This document shows, one piece after another, positions 59,239 to 64,000 of a stretch of 64,000 nucleotides of DNA. Every line of letters begins with the position of its first letter. Positions within the stretch are counted from its first letter, which is position 1. This DNA comes from Strongylocentrotus purpuratus (taxonomy: Eukaryota > Echinodermata > Echinoidea > Camarodonta > Strongylocentrotidae), in the NCBI RefSeq assembly GCF_000002235.5, contig NW_022145547.1, positions 988,001 through 1,052,000 on the forward strand. Reading direction: 5' to 3'. The position numbers and the translations under genes are program-made. The notes under the pieces were generated by a model. The model worked only from the letters and a program-made list of their open reading frames with translations, was not told the DNA's origin and made no database searches.

Positions 59239-60293
59239 GGTACGCTCAAAAAATGAAGACAGGACTAGGTTTCCGCTTGGTTGTATATGAAGTCAACGAT
59301 ATGCCAGTTGAGCTATTTTATTCAACCTGAAAGTAGAATAAAATAAAGCATCCTCAATATACATGTCTATAACACATAAAATGTACTGAACTAAATCAGT
59401 ATGCATTTATCCGGTAATGTATAATCAAAAGCCTTAAATAGCATTCATTAAAAGTCTTGACTCTATATCCAAAAACTCTCTAAAAGGCCTAAACCCCCAT
59501 TAAACTCTATGTCAAAATAACATATCTTGACAGAAATACTGCTTTCATAAACACCCGAGTAACCAAGGTCCCCAGCCTAGATAAATTCCTAGTCAAGACT
59601 ACCTTTAAATATATGCTTAATAAATAAATCCCATCTTACTCAAAGTATGTCAAACTTGTCTTTCTTATTTAGACTCATTGAACTTTCATTATAAATTCCA
59701 AAAAACCTGACTGTAATTCAGTCTTTTTCTTTCATAACTCTGATTTATCCGACACTTATTTCATATGTCAATACCAATATTTATAATTTGTCAACTAAAA
59801 CAACCTTAAATCAACCTCTGACTAATGTCATTATAAGTCGGTGATTTAAAAAGCACAAAATCCCTCTTTATAAATGTGTGAATTAAACACTAACTAAATA
59901 CCGCACATACTTTCAATGTAAACGTACACATTACGCTGTACACTCCTATACACATTAACATGCACATTACTAACACATCTTCGTACTCGAATGTGACACC
60001 AAATAATCATTAATTTCCACCAATTCATTATCATACACTTTATAATATCTTATCCAAGCTTTACTCACTTGTTTTGCGGAAATTGCTAGCGACTCTGAAA
60101 TACCGTTGCCATTTTCCTAAACCTGGAATTCTGGCCTCTAAATAAGCATCTGAAATGATATGTCAGACCACATCCGTGGAAAAATGTGCTCTGCAACGTA
60201 TACACTTACTTGACCCTAGAAGTAGGTCAGGGTCAATACGGTATCTTGCAAAAATCTTGGAAAAAACATATAACTTTCATGTTTCGCTGAAAC
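59239..60293. repeat. 1.05-kb insertion inside the (CTA)n tract of spacer 3
   Basis: Spacers 1 and 2 have an uninterrupted (CTA)n here. The insert is AT-rich without open frames or visible terminal repeats, so its class is unknown. It contains a nuclear-receptor-like half-site cluster at 60211-60235. Confidence 0.7.
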
Positions 60294-61631
60294 AACTACT
60301 ACTACTACTACTTCTACTACTACTACTACTATTACTACTTCTACTTTCTACTACTACTACTACTACTACTACTACGACTGCTACCTCCACGTCTACTAAA
60401 CAGTGGAATTTAAGTTGATGAATAGGTCAATGATAATGTGTTGGGATGTGAACGATGAAATATGAAAATAAAAGTTGTAAATATAGACCAAGACTATGCA
60501 CCATGAAATTAACGTGAAAGCATTATGTTATATGAGGGTGGATGTTTAGCGAATCATTATATAGTAGAATTAGAAGTTAATTAACAGAGTAAGATAATGC
60601 AATCCAATTCAACATGCATATATTACCATATGAGCAGGAGATGTTTAGGCACATATTAAATATGAATACTGATAAATAAAAATATAGAACGCACATATGT
60701 AAACATCAAAGAAGTAAAAACAATAAAGAATACAAAAGCAAATCAAGTTATTTTGTTTCAGCTCGTCATTTGGCACTTTTGAACGGTTCTCAACAAAATT
60801 AATACGTCTGATTATTAAAGCAGTTTAACATGTGGCAGACTGTTAGCACAGCCAGTTAGATACAAGCCAGATTACTTCGCGGTAACAATTATTACATTTA
60901 AAAATGCATTAATCAGGAGAAGATGATTACAAAAAATTCACCTAAATTCCCCCATTATGCTAAAAAAAAGATTTGTCATTCTTTTGGGGGGATCCCAACC
61001 ATCGTTCTCATTGTAACTATTTAATTATTACTCGGGGAATTATTCATTAAGACTTATGAACACATATTTAATACCATTTTATTTAAAACAGTGAAATATT
61101 TTTTATATGAAATATTTAGACATGAAATCCAGCATATCATAATTAAGGTTTTGTGGATTATTTCCAAACATATGAAGATGCAATTCCAGGTGCATGGTGT
61201 AGAAGATTTCACGACGATGCCCCAGACGATATCTAAAATGTCGTATCCGGACACCTACCCACTGGACATCAATTCAATTCAATTATTTTTCCTCTTTCAA
61301 CTGTTCATATTTACAATGATAGTACGTTTAAACATATTCACATATAAATAATAGGTATATGTATATTATACATATACCTGTAAATCAATTTGCACAATAC
61401 AATACGTCAAACAATTAAACATGCAGTTGAAAGGGAAGGGGGCCGACAAAAAAAGCAGAGCTTGTAGGGTGCAGGCCCCCCTGTAAAAGTAATTATTATG
61501 AATTATTATTATGAATTATTTTTACTACATCCACCCCCGGATAACCACCCCAGTCAACTAACCCCTAGGACAACTACCCCATACGGCAAACACCCTCTAG
61601 GACGACTATCCCCAGCACAACTACCCCAGAC

Positions 61632-61634
<3 letters not shown>

Positions 61635-61678
<44 letters not shown>
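61635..61678. repeat. (TA)n microsatellite
   Basis: About 20 uninterrupted TA units between the ACCCC minisatellite and the conserved AGTAAAGGTTACAGC segment. The other spacers have no TA run here. Confidence 0.95.
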
Positions 61679-61681
<3 letters not shown>

Positions 61682-62450
61682 AAGGTTACAGCTTGAAGTG
61701 TATGGCGCCCTCAACTTGCATGTTTGAAGACAGAATGGAGTGACTGAGAGAGGGAAGTAACATGCCTATTACACGCAGTGTTTACGGACAATGCCTCACT
61801 GACTATCTTACATATGTAGTGATACTATCATACAAATATTTATGAAAGAAACACAATTCAAGTTTTCCGCGTACAACAGAAAACCCAAATTATGTATTCT
61901 TTTATCAATATTTGTCTTCAAACACATTTGGGGGCAATCTTTGCAGAAGTATATTATAATCAATGAATGCTTTGGTTCGAACAATGTAAGTGAAGTGAAT
62001 CAAATACACTATTCATATAATCCTCGTCTCAAATGTACACACACATACACACACACAATCATCAACGCACACACCCACCCACACACATACACAACCACCC
62101 ACCTACACACCAACCCACACACGCTCCCGCACACACGGCCCACATATACCGGCCCACATATGCTCACACATTAAGTGGGCCTATTACATATCAAAATATA
62201 CCAACGCTAAGACGGCAGTTTTAAAAAGGCATGAAAAAGGAGAAGAAGGAAAATAAATAACCAATGGAATCATTTCTTGCGTTCCTTTTACAAGCTAAAT
62301 TATTATAAGGAGAACAAATATTTTCAATATAAACATCCAGTTTCTGTAAGGTTCCGCCTTGATATCCGGCAGTGTAGTGGTATTTTCCCCTTTAGATGAG
62401 GCAAATTTTCTAGCTGTAAAGCGGGGATCAGACAAAATCTATCGCAGCAC

Positions 62451-62510
62451 GCTATTGGCTGTTCCATACATAGCTGGCTCGATATATGACGTAGTTTGAA
62501 TCGCATTAGC
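62451..62510 (+). promoter_or_regulatory. Conserved upstream block before gene C
   Basis: Third copy of the ATTGG plus TGACGTAG block, about 510-570 nt before the gene C start codon. Same caveats as the other two copies. Confidence 0.3.
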
Positions 62511-63022
62511 GTAATTACCAGGTCGCTATAAGTATATGCTTTAAAAGATTTCCGGGACCCCGATAGACGGATTTCCAACACAAGGAAATCAGAACATACC
62601 TGAATTTAAATTGTGAGACAAGGAGGAAACTTTGTGCTCTCAAGTCTTGGCAAGGGCTGTTGTCAAAGATTGAAGTAGTTTGCAGAAAGTTTTCCTTCTG
62701 TCTAGGACGACCAGCTAAGGTATAAATTTGACTTAAATTTGGTATTTTGTCTTCACTAGGAGAGAAATACGAACAAAAATCACCAGTGGTGCCAAATTTA
62801 GCCCAGCCGAAACTCTCTTCTTGTTGCATAATTTCTTATTGGAAAAAACCCATTTTATGAGTGACAATAAATAAAATCCATGATAAATTAAATTTAAGAC
62901 TAAAGTTTGTGAACAAGGAAACACTACTCCTGAAAATGACCTAGACAATTTCATCTTGCCTCGTTGATGCTTCCTAGATTGACAATTTCAAGCAGTGTCT
63001 TCAGTGTTTTCGCTAGTGTATG

Positions 63023-63101
63023 ATGGCATCCTTACTGTGTTGGAGCAATTCTTTTTCTGGACTCATGCTTGTATTGTTCTACATGGTTGTTACGAGTAAT
63101 G
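63023..63101 (+). CDS. Gene C exon 1: signal peptide (partial gene, runs off the end)
   Basis: Differs from gene B exon 1 by a base or so; same double ATG (63020 and 63023) with the second preferred for context, same LMLVLFYMVV core and same GTAAGT donor in phase 1. The remaining 900 bases match B intron 1. Later exons lie outside the window, so it cannot be said whether C is short like A or long like B. Confidence 0.9.
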
Positions 63102-63654
63102 GTAAGTAAATATTCACCATTTATTATCTTAACGAATAGATTTACCATGTAAATAACCTCCATTTAATCAAAAGGTATACTTGAATGAGAGAAACTAGAT
63201 ATTCTGTAAAAATAAGGGAAAATATATTAAAAATTCCTCTTTTAAAAGTCAATACAAGTCTATACATATTACATAATACTAATCCCGATATTTTTGCGTA
63301 ACGTTACTTTATACTGAGTGTGACAAAAGGAGAGAATTAATAAGTTTGAATCCTTTTGACTGTTAAAAGCTCAAAAGTCAAAGCTTGAACCAAAGTGATG
63401 TTTGCATATTGTACAATTTAAGGACGTGAAAGTCATCTTTTGAAAAGAAATATCTGAATTTTTGAGTACATTTTAACTGTTTGACAATTCGATGAATATA
63501 CATTATTTATGATCGCGTAGAGCGTAGCGAGCCCACATAAGCTTGGGAGTTTTGGGCATTTAATTACGGTCAGATGAGCTTAATTTGATAACTTATTTGT
63601 GATACCGGCATAGGTCACTATATTTAAACAAAATTAAATCTTGGTTGTGGGCGA

Positions 63655-63960
63655 AGGGTCTCCCGCGCGGAGCGCTTAAGCATTTACGTTTCATTAAATT
63701 ATTTTAGAAAGAAGACGATATTTAGTGCCGTTCTCGACTCTTAACCCTAATTGTCGGAATTTATTTGTCCGATTATGAGAGAATGCAGACGATTCGTTGT
63801 ATACTGTTCTCGACTCGAATCCTTGTCTGAATTCAGTTCCCCCTTCCGCGCGAAAGCTTTGGCGTATCAATAAATATTAGGGAAAAAAGACGATTCGTTG
63901 TACCGTTCTCGACTCGTAATCCTTCTTTGAATTTAGTTTCCCCGAAAATTTTAAAACTCT
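63655..63960. repeat. Satellite-like tandem repeat in gene C intron 1 (short array)
   Basis: About three units of the GACGATTCGTTGTACCGTT family; the first and last units match those at the edges of the B array. The middle units of B are absent. Confidence 0.85.
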
Positions 63961-64000
63961 GATTTCTTTAGCCGATGTTACAGGAAAGTGAAACTTCGAG

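Larger units (their letters stand above)
58246..63019 (+). repeat. Intergenic spacer, copy 3 (gene B to gene C)
   Basis: The first kilobase is nearly identical to 12-1000. It carries a 1.05-kb insertion (59239-60293), (CTA)n near 60294-60375, the ACCCC minisatellite near 61530-61630, (TA)n at 61635-61678, (CA)n near 62040-62120 and the conserved upstream block. No supported gene. Confidence 0.85.

Overview
This is animal genomic DNA: AT-rich, intron-rich, with GT-AG introns, microsatellites, LINE and SINE debris and many small DNA transposons. The repeat style and the receptor family suggest a marine invertebrate deuterostome. I favour an echinoderm, but the sequence alone does not name the species. 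No rRNA gene, intact tRNA gene, CRISPR array or bacterial operon was seen.

The window is a head-to-tail tandem array of one receptor family, all on the + strand. Gene 0 contributes only its last codons (1-11). Gene A is complete (4276-17527; 10 coding exons; 684 aa as modelled). Gene B is complete (21183-58245; 27 coding exons; 1917 aa as modelled). Gene C contributes its signal-peptide exon (63023-63101) and then runs off the end. The spacers (12-4275, 17528-21179 and 58246-63019) are homologous to one another.

The N-terminal half of A and B follows the order of vertebrate Tie receptors: signal peptide, Ig1-like, Ig2-like, then three EGF modules, one of which carries a Tie-type FCLPDP-GC-C core. 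B continues with a Ser/Thr/Pro stalk plus Ig3-like exon, present twice, then eleven FN3 units. The last FN3 unit resembles the membrane-proximal region of receptor tyrosine phosphatases and has an RRRR cleavage-type site. A has no Ig3 and only two FN3 units. Both end in the same transmembrane exon and a 94-aa tail with no kinase or phosphatase domain. The tail is a ladder of YxxL/V motifs that looks ITAM-like. The array therefore encodes kinase-less, Tie-like receptors with a tyrosine-motif tail.

Nearly all module exons are phase 1-1 or pair up to phase 1-1, so modules can be lost or gained without breaking the frame. A's introns are fusions of distant B introns, and both genes carry exon fossils. 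Differences between paralogous introns also give empty sites for several mobile elements: a 3.2-kb CACTG-ended element, a 1.1-kb TIR element and a 0.74-kb TGTTGGGTAAA element.
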